From an uncultured Oscillospiraceae bacterium (lineage in GTDB: Bacteria; Bacillota; Clostridia; Oscillospirales; Acutalibacteraceae), in contig USDZ01000005.1 of NCBI GenBank assembly GCA_900553525.1, positions 1 through 26,227 on the forward strand: a DNA stretch of 26,227 nt, written 5' to 3'. How positions within the stretch are numbered: the first letter of the stretch is position 1; the number at the start of each line of letters is the position of its first letter. Of this stretch, positions 14,409 through 22,400 are shown piece after piece. Position numbers and translations under genes: made by a program. A model generated the notes under the pieces. That model did no database searches and was not told where the DNA came from. It saw nothing but the letters and a program-made list of their open reading frames with translations.

Positions 14409-16478
14409 TTGAAACAGTACACCGCTAAAAACATCCGCAATGTCGTGCTTGCCGGCCATGCCGGTTCCGGAAAAACTTCGCTGGCCGAAGCTGCGTACTA
14501 TCTGTCCGGGGCGTCCGACCGGCTGGGACGGGTGGCGGACGGCAACACCGTGTGTGATTTTGATCCGGAGGAGATCAAACGCAAGGCTTCAGTTTCGCTG
14601 GCGCTTCTGCCGGTGGAGTGGAAAGATACCAAGATGAATTTTCTGGACACCCCCGGACTGTTTGATTTTTCCGGTGGAAAGAGCGAGGGATTCCGCGCAG
14701 CAGGCAGCGCTGTCATTGTCATATCCGGCAAGAGCGGTGTGACGGTAGGGGCGGAAAAGGCTTTTGATGCCGCCACCCAAAAAGGAATAGCCAAACTCTT
14801 TTTTGTCAACAAGCTCGATAATGAAAACGCGGATTTTTATAAGGTCTTTGAAGAACTTAAAGCTAAATTTGGGCCTATGGTATGCCCCATCGTGGTGCCT
14901 TATGTAGAGGATCATAAGGTACAGTGCTATGTCAATCTCCTCGAGTATAAGGCGTATGCTTATGAAAACGGCAAGGCGGTGGAACGCCCCCTTCCGGACA
15001 TGGGGCATCGGCTGGACGGTTTGCGTACGGCAATTAACGAGGCGGTTGCGGAAACCGATGAAGACCTGATGGAGAAATACTTTTCTGGCGAAGACTTTAC
15101 GCCGGAAGAGCGGATCAAAGGTTTGGCAACGGGCATTCGGCGGGGAGAAATCGCTCCCGTATTCTGCGGTTCCGCACTGGAACTCGAGGGCGTGGATCAG
15201 TTGCTCAACGGCTTGATCTGGCTGGCTCCTTGGGCGGAAACCGTAGCGGGCGAAACCGGCACAGACGCGGATGGTCTTCCGGTGGAGATCGAGCCGAGCG
15301 AAAACGCGCCGTTATCCGCCGTGGTCTTCAAAACCGTGGTGGATCCCTTCGTGGGGAAACTCCTGTATTTCAAAGTGGTTAGCGGCAAGATGATCCCGGA
15401 TATGACACTGCTCAATACCCGTACCGGCTCCACGGAGAAAATCGGCAAGCTTTTCGCCGTTCGGGGGAAAAAGCAGGAAGAGGTTCCTTTTGTCGGAGCC
15501 GGAGATATCGGAGCAGTTGCCAAGCTCAATTCGACCAACACCGGCGATACCCTGTGCGATCCCGCCCATCCGGTTACACTGCCCGGCGTGTCGTTTGAAG
15601 AACCTTGTCTTTCCATGGCGGTTTTTGCCAAAAAGAAGGGAGACGAGGAAAAGATCACATTCGGACTGAACCGGTTGATGGAAGAGGACCCGACGGTCAC
15701 CTACGAGACGAATGCCGAAACCCGCGAACAGATCCTGTCCGGTCTCGGCGAACAGCATCTGGATGTAATCGTTTCCAAACTGAAAAGCAAATTCGGCGTC
15801 GAGGTTACGCTGGCTGTCCCCAAGGTTCCCTACCGTGAGACCATTCGAAAGAAGGTGAAGGTGCAGGGCCGCCATAAAAAGCAGTCGGGTGGACACGGTC
15901 AGTTCGGCGATGTCTGGGTGGAATTCGAGCCTTGTGAGAGCGACGATCTGGTCTTTGAAGAGACGGTGTTCGGCGGTTCTGTGCCGCGCAACTATTTCCC
16001 CGCAGTCGAGAAAGGGTTGCGGGAAAGCGCTAAAAAAGGTGTGTTGGCTGGATTCCCAATGGTCGGCGTGAAAGCTACCCTTGTGGACGGTTCCTATCAC
16101 CCCGTTGATTCCTCAGAAATGGCTTTCAAGACAGCGGCCAACTTGGCATACAAAGCGGGTATTCCTCAGGCATCGCCGGTGCTTCTGGAGCCGATTGGCA
16201 CCCTTAGCGTCTATGTCCCGGGTGACAATACAGGGGATATTATGGGAGACATCAACAAGCGGCGTGGACGGGTACTTGGCATGAATCCGGCGGAAAACGG
16301 TCTGACCTGCGTCGAGGCTGAGGTGCCCATGGCGGAAATGGGGGATTATTCCACCATGTTGCGGGCGCTGACACAGGGGCGGGGATACTTCCGATTCCGG
16401 TTTGAACGGTATGAAGAGGCTCCCATGCAGGTGGCACAGAAGGTGATCGAGCAGTATAAACAGGCGGAAGTTGAATAG
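14409..16478 (+). CDS. EF-G-like translational GTPase (EF-G paralogue)
   Basis: 689 residues with the full EF-G layout: G domain (about 8-275), domain II (about 300-385), domain III (about 400-475), domain IV (about 478-600) and the C-terminal domain V (about 605-685). GTPase motifs: P-loop GHAGSGKT (16-23), DTPG (80-83), NKLD (134-137), and the CGSAL G5 region. In canonical EF-G the DTPG is followed by the catalytic His (DTPGHVDF); here it is L84 (DTPGLFDF), and the P-loop lacks the DHGK form. These are traits of the EF-G-like paralogue group rather than the translocase in the rpsL-rpsG operon. The start is a TTG at 14409, chosen because AAAGGGGAG ends 8 bases upstream and MKQYTAKNIRNV is the natural N-terminus. 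The gene is single, with its own promoter and terminator. The cellular role of this paralogue is unclear; it could act in ribosome rescue, recycling or stress. Confidence 0.9.
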   Translation: MKQYTAKNIRNVVLAGHAGSGKTSLAEAAYYLSGASDRLGRVADGNTVCDFDPEEIKRKASVSLALLPVEWKDTKMNFLDTPGLFDFSGGKSEGFRAAGSAVIVISGKSGVTVGAEKAFDAATQKGIAKLFFVNKLDNENADFYKVFEELKAKFGPMVCPIVVPYVEDHKVQCYVNLLEYKAYAYENGKAVERPLPDMGHRLDGLRTAINEAVAETDEDLMEKYFSGEDFTPEERIKGLATGIRRGEIAPVFCGSALELEGVDQLLNGLIWLAPWAETVAGETGTDADGLPVEIEPSENAPLSAVVFKTVVDPFVGKLLYFKVVSGKMIPDMTLLNTRTGSTEKIGKLFAVRGKKQEEVPFVGAGDIGAVAKLNSTNTGDTLCDPAHPVTLPGVSFEEPCLSMAVFAKKKGDEEKITFGLNRLMEEDPTVTYETNAETREQILSGLGEQHLDVIVSKLKSKFGVEVTLAVPKVPYRETIRKKVKVQGRHKKQSGGHGQFGDVWVEFEPCESDDLVFEETVFGGSVPRNYFPAVEKGLRESAKKGVLAGFPMVGVKATLVDGSYHPVDSSEMAFKTAANLAYKAGIPQASPVLLEPIGTLSVYVPGDNTGDIMGDINKRRGRVLGMNPAENGLTCVEAEVPMAEMGDYSTMLRALTQGRGYFRFRFERYEEAPMQVAQKVIEQYKQAEVE

Positions 16479-16558
16479 AATGCGGATGTCGTTTGCGAAG
16501 AGCGGGATGTGCCGGTTTTCGAATCTATATCCGGATACATAAATCCTCATATCGGAGG

Positions 16559-16597
16559 AAAAAGGGGCGCTGCAAACAGACTGCCGCGGCCCTTTTT
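16559..16597 (+). terminator. Terminator after the EF-G paralogue
   Basis: 15-bp arms at 16559-16573 and 16583-16597 with two mismatches, 9-base loop; the right arm ends in TTTTT. Confidence 0.8.
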
Positions 16598-16619
16598 CAT
16601 AGGATTCGCGAATTTATAC

Positions 16620-16648
16620 TTGAATTTCCCTCGAATGTAGGGTAGAAT
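16620..16648 (+). promoter_or_regulatory. efp promoter
   Basis: TTGAAT (16620-16625), 17-base spacer, TAGAAT (16643-16648); a short leader leads to GGAGGA at 16667-16672. Confidence 0.75.
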
Positions 16649-16680
16649 AGGGACAGTTAGGATAATGGAGGAATATTACA

Positions 16681-17238
16681 ATGGTTTCAGCAGGTGATTT
16701 CCGCAACGGCGTGACTTTTGAGATGGACGGCAATGTCTATCAGATCATTGAGTTCCAGCATGTGAAGCCGGGAAAAGGCGCCGCCTTTGTGCGTGCGAAA
16801 ATCCGCAACGTGATTGCGGGGACGGTGGTTGAGCGTACTTTCAACCCGAACGAAAAATTCCCGACCGCCTTTGTCGAGCGTAAGGATATGGAATATTCTT
16901 ACTCCGATGGCGACTTGTATTATTTTATGGATCAGGAGACCTATGAGCTGCTCCCCATCGGCCGTGACGTGCTTTCTGACAATTTTAAGTTTGTCAAGGA
17001 AAACATGATTTGCAAAGTCATGTCTTATAAGGGCAAGGTTTTTGGTGTCGAGCCTCCGAACTTTGTCGAACTACAGGTGACGAAGACCGATCCTGGGTTC
17101 AAGGGCGATACCGCCACCAACGCCACCAAGCCTGCCACCCTGGAAACCGGGGCTGAGGTTCGGGTACCCCTGTTCATTGATGAGGGGGAGATGATTCGGG
17201 TGGATACCCGCACTGGCGAATATATGGAGCGCGCATAA
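16681..17238 (+). CDS. efp: Elongation factor P
   Basis: 185 residues, exactly the EF-P size, with three beta-barrel domains: KOW-like N-terminal domain (1-65) with the exposed loop HVKPGKGAAF, whose K32 is the position that is modified in many bacteria; OB domain II (about 67-127); OB domain III (about 130-185) with the signature region TKTDPGFKGDTATNATKPATLETG. EF-P binds between the P and E sites and relieves stalling at consecutive prolines. The modifying enzyme cannot be deduced here: no epmA/epmB or other modification gene is in the window. GGAGGA is 8 bases before the ATG. The CD1247-type gene follows after 104 bases without a convincing terminator, so the two may be co-transcribed. 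Confidence 0.98.
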   Translation: MVSAGDFRNGVTFEMDGNVYQIIEFQHVKPGKGAAFVRAKIRNVIAGTVVERTFNPNEKFPTAFVERKDMEYSYSDGDLYYFMDQETYELLPIGRDVLSDNFKFVKENMICKVMSYKGKVFGVEPPNFVELQVTKTDPGFKGDTATNATKPATLETGAEVRVPLFIDEGEMIRVDTRTGEYMERA

Positions 17239-17342
17239 TCCCTGTTATTTTTAGGCAACCTATCCGGGGTAGGGCCGAGAGCCGTTTCCGGATTTCATCT
17301 GCCGGACCATTTGGCCGGTATAAACGTAAGGAGGGACAGTAG

Positions 17343-17777
17343 ATGACTGTCACAGAAAAGGTCGCATATCTCAAAGGGCTGATCGAGGGGTTCGCTGTTG
17401 ATGAAAATACCAAAGAAGGAAAAATGCTCAAAGCCATGATGGATGTGCTGTCGGATCTGGCTGTGAGCGTGGAGGATTTGGAGGATTCTATTTCCGATCT
17501 GACGGATCAGGTGGACGCCATCGACGAAGATCTTGACGCTCTGGAGGGCGAGGTCTATGGCGCTGACGACGAAGGCTTTGGTTGCGAGGATTGTGAAGAC
17601 GAGTTTTATGATATTTGCTGCCCCAACTGCAATGAGGAGTTCTGCGTCGATGAGGAAACCCTGATGGAGGGCGGTATCGAGTGTCCGAACTGCGGTGAAC
17701 ACCTCGAGTTTGATATTGACGCTATCGGTGAGGACGACGAATGCGGCTGCGACTGCTGTCACGAAGACGACAAATAA
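17343..17777 (+). CDS. CD1247 N-terminal-domain protein with zinc ribbon
   Basis: 144 residues, very acidic. The N-terminal helical part (1-70) opens VTEKVAYLKGLIEGF, the signature of the CD1247 N-terminal domain, and continues as an acidic coiled coil (about 40-70, DLEDSISDLTDQVDAIDEDL). The C-terminal part contains a zinc-ribbon-like pair C93-x2-C96 and C114-x2-C117 (CPNC twice), additional C81/C84, and a Cys-rich tail CGCDCC. The family is widespread in Clostridia and often lies beside efp, as here. Function unknown; the ribbon and coiled coil suggest a protein- or RNA-interaction adaptor, which is inference. AAGGAGGGA stands 7 bases before the ATG. A terminator lies about 80 bases downstream. 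Confidence 0.85.
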   Translation: MTVTEKVAYLKGLIEGFAVDENTKEGKMLKAMMDVLSDLAVSVEDLEDSISDLTDQVDAIDEDLDALEGEVYGADDEGFGCEDCEDEFYDICCPNCNEEFCVDEETLMEGGIECPNCGEHLEFDIDAIGEDDECGCDCCHEDDK

Positions 17778-17859
17778 GATTTCGATAAAAACGCGCCGGG
17801 ATATATCGATAAAGGAACCTAAAAAAGCGTAAGCGGTACGATGATAAGGCGGGTCTGAG

Positions 17860-17893
17860 AGAGGTTTCATCCGAAAGGGATGGAGCCTCTTTT
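17860..17893 (+). terminator. Terminator after the CD1247-type gene
   Basis: 13-bp arms AGAGGTTTCATCC (17860-17872) and GGATGGAGCCTCT (17878-17890) with two G-U pairs, GAAAG loop, followed by TTT. Confidence 0.8.
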
Positions 17894-18240
17894 GGCGAAA
17901 ACCATACGCTCAAGGGACTCGATAGGCGGGTTCCGGAACGGTGGATTATTTTTAAAGAATGATAGAGAATCTGAAAACGGCAAAGTGATGGTACACAGAA
18001 AATAATCGCGGGAGAGGGTCTGCTCAGGATTCGCCTTTTGATTTAAAGCGTAGTTTGGTGGAAATGGATCCGTCGAGCTTTTTCCCAGGTGGCATACCGA
18101 ATTGAGACGGTCAAATGTTATAATACACGGGTCTGCTGAAAAGGCGGGGGCCAATGGATGCATAATTTAATGAAAACATGGCAAAATAGGATGCAAAATA
18201 TAAATTATTGCAAGTGAAACAATACAACGCTTCATTTTTC
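17894..18240. other. 347-base stretch with no recognised gene
   Basis: There is no ORF with both a ribosome binding site and family resemblance on either strand. It holds an isolated extended -10 (TGTTATAAT, TATAAT at 18119-18124) without a good -35, and a 19-codon ATG-initiated frame at 18158-18217 that has only a poor Shine-Dalgarno. A small RNA or a second upstream start for the car operon is possible; nothing more can be supported. Confidence 0.5.
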
Positions 18241-18269
18241 TTGACAACGGGCAGAGGGTGCGTTATACT
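18241..18269 (+). promoter_or_regulatory. Strong promoter of the carA-carB/dapF-dapL operon
   Basis: Consensus -35 TTGACA (18241-18246), 17-base spacer, -10 TATACT (18264-18269). Transcription should start near 18276, giving a leader of about 85 bases. Confidence 0.9.
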
Positions 18270-18287
18270 GGATACAGACGAACAAGG

Positions 18288-18332
18288 GCGTTCATCGACG
18301 GGGAGATACCGCCCGCGGATGGACGCTTTTTT
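18288..18332 (+). terminator. Leader terminator (attenuator) upstream of carA
   Basis: Arms GCGTTCATC (18288-18296) and GATGGACGC (18318-18326) pair with one G-U, with a second inner stem CGGG/CCCG (18299-18302 with 18312-18315) and six T (18327-18332). It lies between the promoter and the carA ribosome binding site, so it must be bypassed for carA expression. A competing pairing GGGCG (18286-18290) with CGCCC (18310-18314) would disrupt the outer stem. No PyrR-binding-loop consensus was recognised. Confidence 0.75.
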
Positions 18333-18361
18333 CCGGCAATTTCCGCGAAAGGATGCTGCGT

Positions 18362-19444
18362 ATGGACGATCGAGTCTATTTGATCCTGCAGAACGGATCG
18401 GTATTTGAGGGCAAACGGTTTGGGGCCGTAGCCGATACGGTGGGGGAATTGGTATTTACAACGGCGATGACGGGCTATATCGAAACCCTCACCGACCCCA
18501 GTTATTACGGCCAGATCGTGGTGCAGACGTTTCCTTTGATTGGCAATGTGGGGGTCATCCCTGCAGATTTTGAAAGCGAGGCGCCGGCGCTTCGCGGGTA
18601 TATAGTCCGGGACTGGTGTCAGGCCCCCTCGAACTTTCGTTGCGCAGGGGAGCTTGACACTTTTTTGAAAGAAAAAAAGGTCGTCGGGCTGTACGGCATC
18701 GATACACGCGCCTTGACCCGTCTGGTGAGGGAAGCGGGTGTGATGAACGCGGTTATCTCCGGCTCTCCCCTCTTGACACCGGAACAAAAGACCGCGCTTG
18801 ATACGTACCGAGTGGAGGATGCCGTCGCGTCGGTCAGCCGGCCGGGGGTCGTTGCGTCGAAGCCGGGGGAACAGCGGCGTCATCGTGTGGTGCTGTGGGA
18901 TTTCGGCGCCAAGAGGAACATCGGCCGGGAGTTGATCCGTCGGGGCTGTGAGGTGATTCGGGTTCCCTTTGACGCCACGGCGGAAGAGATCACAGCTTTG
19001 GCCCCGGATGGGGTGATGCTTTCGAACGGACCGGGAGACCCGGCGGAAAATAGAGGTATTATCGAACAAATCCGTCTCTTGCTGGAACAGAATATCCCCA
19101 CTTTTGGCATCTGCCTGGGCCATCAGCTTTTGGCTTTGGCTCAGGGGGCGAGAACCCAAAAACTCAAATACGGGCATCGGGGTGCTAACCAGCCCGTCTT
19201 GGACCGGCGCACCGGCCGGGTATACATCACCAGTCAGAATCATGGTTACGCTGTGGTGCCGGATTCGTTGGGCGAAGGTATTGAGATGCGGTTTGTTAAT
19301 GGAAACGACGGTACCTGTGAAGGGATTTGGTATGAGAAGCATCCGGCTTTTTCCGTCCAGTTCCATCCTGAGGCGGCCGGCGGTCCACGAGACACCGGAT
19401 TCCTGTTCGACTGGTTTCTCGATTTGATGAAGGGGGCGAAGTGA
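18362..19444 (+). CDS. carA: Carbamoyl phosphate synthase small (glutaminase) subunit
   Basis: 360 residues, the standard size. The N-terminal CPSase small-chain domain (1-140) includes TAMTGYIETLTDPSYYGQIV. The class I glutamine amidotransferase domain (about 172-355) has nucleophile C251 in FGICLGHQ and the partner residues H335 and E337 in QFHPEA. It hydrolyses glutamine and channels ammonia to CarB for carbamoyl phosphate, feeding pyrimidine and arginine synthesis. The start is ATG 18362 with AAAGGA 8 bases upstream; an in-frame ATG at 18353 overlaps that Shine-Dalgarno. It is the first gene of the operon, behind a leader terminator; only one base separates its stop codon from the carB start, so translation is probably coupled. 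Confidence 0.97.
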   Translation: MDDRVYLILQNGSVFEGKRFGAVADTVGELVFTTAMTGYIETLTDPSYYGQIVVQTFPLIGNVGVIPADFESEAPALRGYIVRDWCQAPSNFRCAGELDTFLKEKKVVGLYGIDTRALTRLVREAGVMNAVISGSPLLTPEQKTALDTYRVEDAVASVSRPGVVASKPGEQRRHRVVLWDFGAKRNIGRELIRRGCEVIRVPFDATAEEITALAPDGVMLSNGPGDPAENRGIIEQIRLLLEQNIPTFGICLGHQLLALAQGARTQKLKYGHRGANQPVLDRRTGRVYITSQNHGYAVVPDSLGEGIEMRFVNGNDGTCEGIWYEKHPAFSVQFHPEAAGGPRDTGFLFDWFLDLMKGAK

Positions 19445-19445
19445 C

Positions 19446-22400
19446 ATGCCACGGAATCCGGATATTCGGAAAGTTTTGGTCATCGGCTCAGGTCCCATCG
19501 TCATTGGGCAAGCGGCGGAATTCGATTATGCCGGAGCCCAGGCTTGTCGGGCTTTGCGTGAAGAGGGGCTGGAGGTGGTGTTGGTCAACTCCAACCCGGC
19601 CACTATCATGACCGACAGCGCCATGGCCGACGGGATCTATATCGAGCCGCTAACTCCTGAAACGATTAAACGAATCATTATAAAGGAAAGGCCGGACAGT
19701 CTGCTGTCCACCCTGGGGGGACAGACCGGATTAACCCTGTCCATGCAGTTGGCAAAGGATGGATTTCTCAAAGAGCACGGTGTCCGTCTCTTGGGAGCAA
19801 ACCCCGAAACCATCGATAAGGCGGAAGACCGACAGCTTTTTAAGGATACCATGGAACGAATCGGCCAGCCGGTGATCCCGTCCCGGGTGGTGACGGATCT
19901 ACAGGCGGCGTTGGATTTTGCCGGAGAGATCGGCTATCCCGTCATCGTCCGCCCTGCCTTTACTTTGGGGGGGAGCGGCGGCGGTATCGCCGAGGGTGAA
20001 GACGAACTGCGGGAAATCGCCGGAAACGGCCTTCGGATGTCGCCTATTCACCAAATCCTGGTTGAAAAATGCATTTCGGGGTGGAAAGAAATCGAATTTG
20101 AGGTGATGCGGGATCGGAAAGGAAACGTTATCACCGTCTGTTCGATGGAAAATTTCGACCCGGTGGGGGTCCATACCGGCGATTCCATCGTAATCGCCCC
20201 CGCCGTCACTCTGGCGGACAAAGAATACCAGATGCTTCGCACCGCGGCGCTTGACATCATCTCCGCCCTGGGGGTGGAAGGAGGATGCAACTGCCAGTTT
20301 GCTTTGGAGCCGAACAGTTTTGAATACGCGGTCATCGAAGTCAATCCGCGTGTATCCCGTTCCTCCGCATTGGCCTCGAAAGCCACCGGCTATCCCATCG
20401 CCAAGGTCGCTACAAAAATCGCCATCGGTTATACCCTTGATGAGATTCCCAACGCCGTCACGGGTACTACTTCGGCCTGTTTTGAGCCCGCCCTGGATTA
20501 CGTAGTGGTCAAGCTTCCCAAATGGCCGTTTGACAAGTTTGTGTATGCCAAGCGGACGCTCGGCACGCAGATGAAGGCGACAGGGGAAGTCATGGCTATC
20601 GGCCGGACCTTTGAAGAGGCCTTGATGAAAGCGGTGAGGGGCGCCGAGATCTCTCATCTCAGCCTAAACACTCCGGAATTGAAAGAACTGCCGGAGGAGG
20701 AGATTCGCCGCCGGATCGGGGTGTGCGATGACCGGCGTTTGTTTGTGGTATATGAGGCTTTGCAGCGCGGAATTTCACCGGAAGAGATCCATGCCGTCAC
20801 CAAAATCGACACCTGGTTTTTAAATAAACTTTTTCGTCTGGTGGATCTGGAACACCGTCTCGCAGAGGAGCCTCTGACCACAACGCTTTACCTGGAGGCC
20901 AAGCAGTCCGGTTATCCGGATAAGGTAATCGCTTCTCTGTCGGGCGATCCTCTGCCGGAACACCGCTATCCCAGCTACAAAATGGTGGATACCTGTGCGG
21001 GGGAATTTGCCGCCGAAACCCCGTATTTCTATGCTGCCTATGATGAGGAAAACGAGGCGGCAGAGTTCATCCAGGAACACGGCAGTCAAAAGCCGACGGT
21101 CGTTGTGTTTGGCTCCGGTCCCATTCGGATCGGCCAGGGAATCGAATTCGACTATGCTTCCGTCCACTGTGTTTGGGCTCTCAAAGAGGCCGGATATGAG
21201 GTGGTCATTGTCAACAACAATCCCGAAACGGTATCCACCGATTTCGATACTGCCGACCGGCTCTATTTTGAACCTTTGACGCCGGAAGATGCTCTGGGCG
21301 TGATCCACACCGAGCAGCCGGTGGGGGTGGTGGTGGCTTTTGGCGGACAAACCGCCATTAAACTGACCTCCGCTCTGTCAAAAGCCGGGGTGCGGATCCT
21401 CGGGACCCCGGCGGACAGCATCGATACGGCCGAAGACCGGGAGCGCTTTGACGAACTTCTGGAAAGCCTGCATATCAAGAGACCGGCGGGATTTACGGTC
21501 ATGACCACCGAGGAAGCTTTGGAGGTGGCGGATCGGATCGGGTATCCAGTGCTTCTCCGACCCTCTTATGTGCTGGGCGGGCAAAATATGATTATCGCCT
21601 TTAACGAGGCGGACGTGCGGGAATACATGGCCATTATCCTGGCACAGGGGATTGAGAACCCGATCCTCATCGATAAATACCTTATGGGTAAGGAACTGGA
21701 GATCGACGCTATCTGCGACGGGGAGGAGATTCTGATCCCCGGCATTATGGAACACATCGAACGTACAGGCGTACATTCGGGGGATTCCATCGCTGTCTAT
21801 CCGGCTTGGAACTTGCTGGACGAATTGGTGGAAACTATTGTGGACTGCTCCAGGCGGCTGGCGGTGGCCCTGAAAACCAAGGGCCTTGTCAATATCCAGT
21901 ACCTGATCTATGAAGAAGAACTCTACGTCATCGAGGTCAACCCGCGTTCTTCCCGGACAGTCCCCTATATCAGCAAGGTCACAGGGGTGCCGATGGTGGA
22001 TTTGGCCACCCGTTGTATGCTGGGAGAGAAACTCGCGGATATGGGATATGGCACCGGTCTTTATCCGCCGCCTCCCTATGTGGCGGTCAAGGTGCCGGTG
22101 TTCTCTTTTGAAAAGCTGACAAACGTGGACACGCATCTCGGACCCGAGATGAAATCCACCGGCGAGGTGCTGGGAATCGCAGACACCCTGGACGAGGCGC
22201 TGTACAAGGGATTGCTGGCCGCCGGATACCGGCTGGAACGGGAAGGCGGTGTGTTTTTAACCGTCCGGGACAGCGATAAGGTGGAGATCGTGGACGTTGC
22301 CAAAAAGTTTCGGGATCTGGGATTCACCCTTTACGCCACTGCCGGTACCGCCAAGGTGATCCGGGATGGAGGCATGGAGGTCGTGGAAGTGGCGAAGGTT

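Noticed and set aside
17867..18163. 98-codon minus-strand frame in the gap upstream of carA
   Set aside because: It overlaps the terminator of the previous gene, has no good ribosome binding site and resembles no family.
18158..18217. 19-codon leader peptide upstream of carA
   Set aside because: Weak ribosome binding site, no run of regulatory codons such as Arg or Lys, and it lies upstream of the main promoter.
18263..19504. 413-codon antisense frame over carA
   Set aside because: carA is unmistakable on the other strand; no start signal or family match for the antisense frame.
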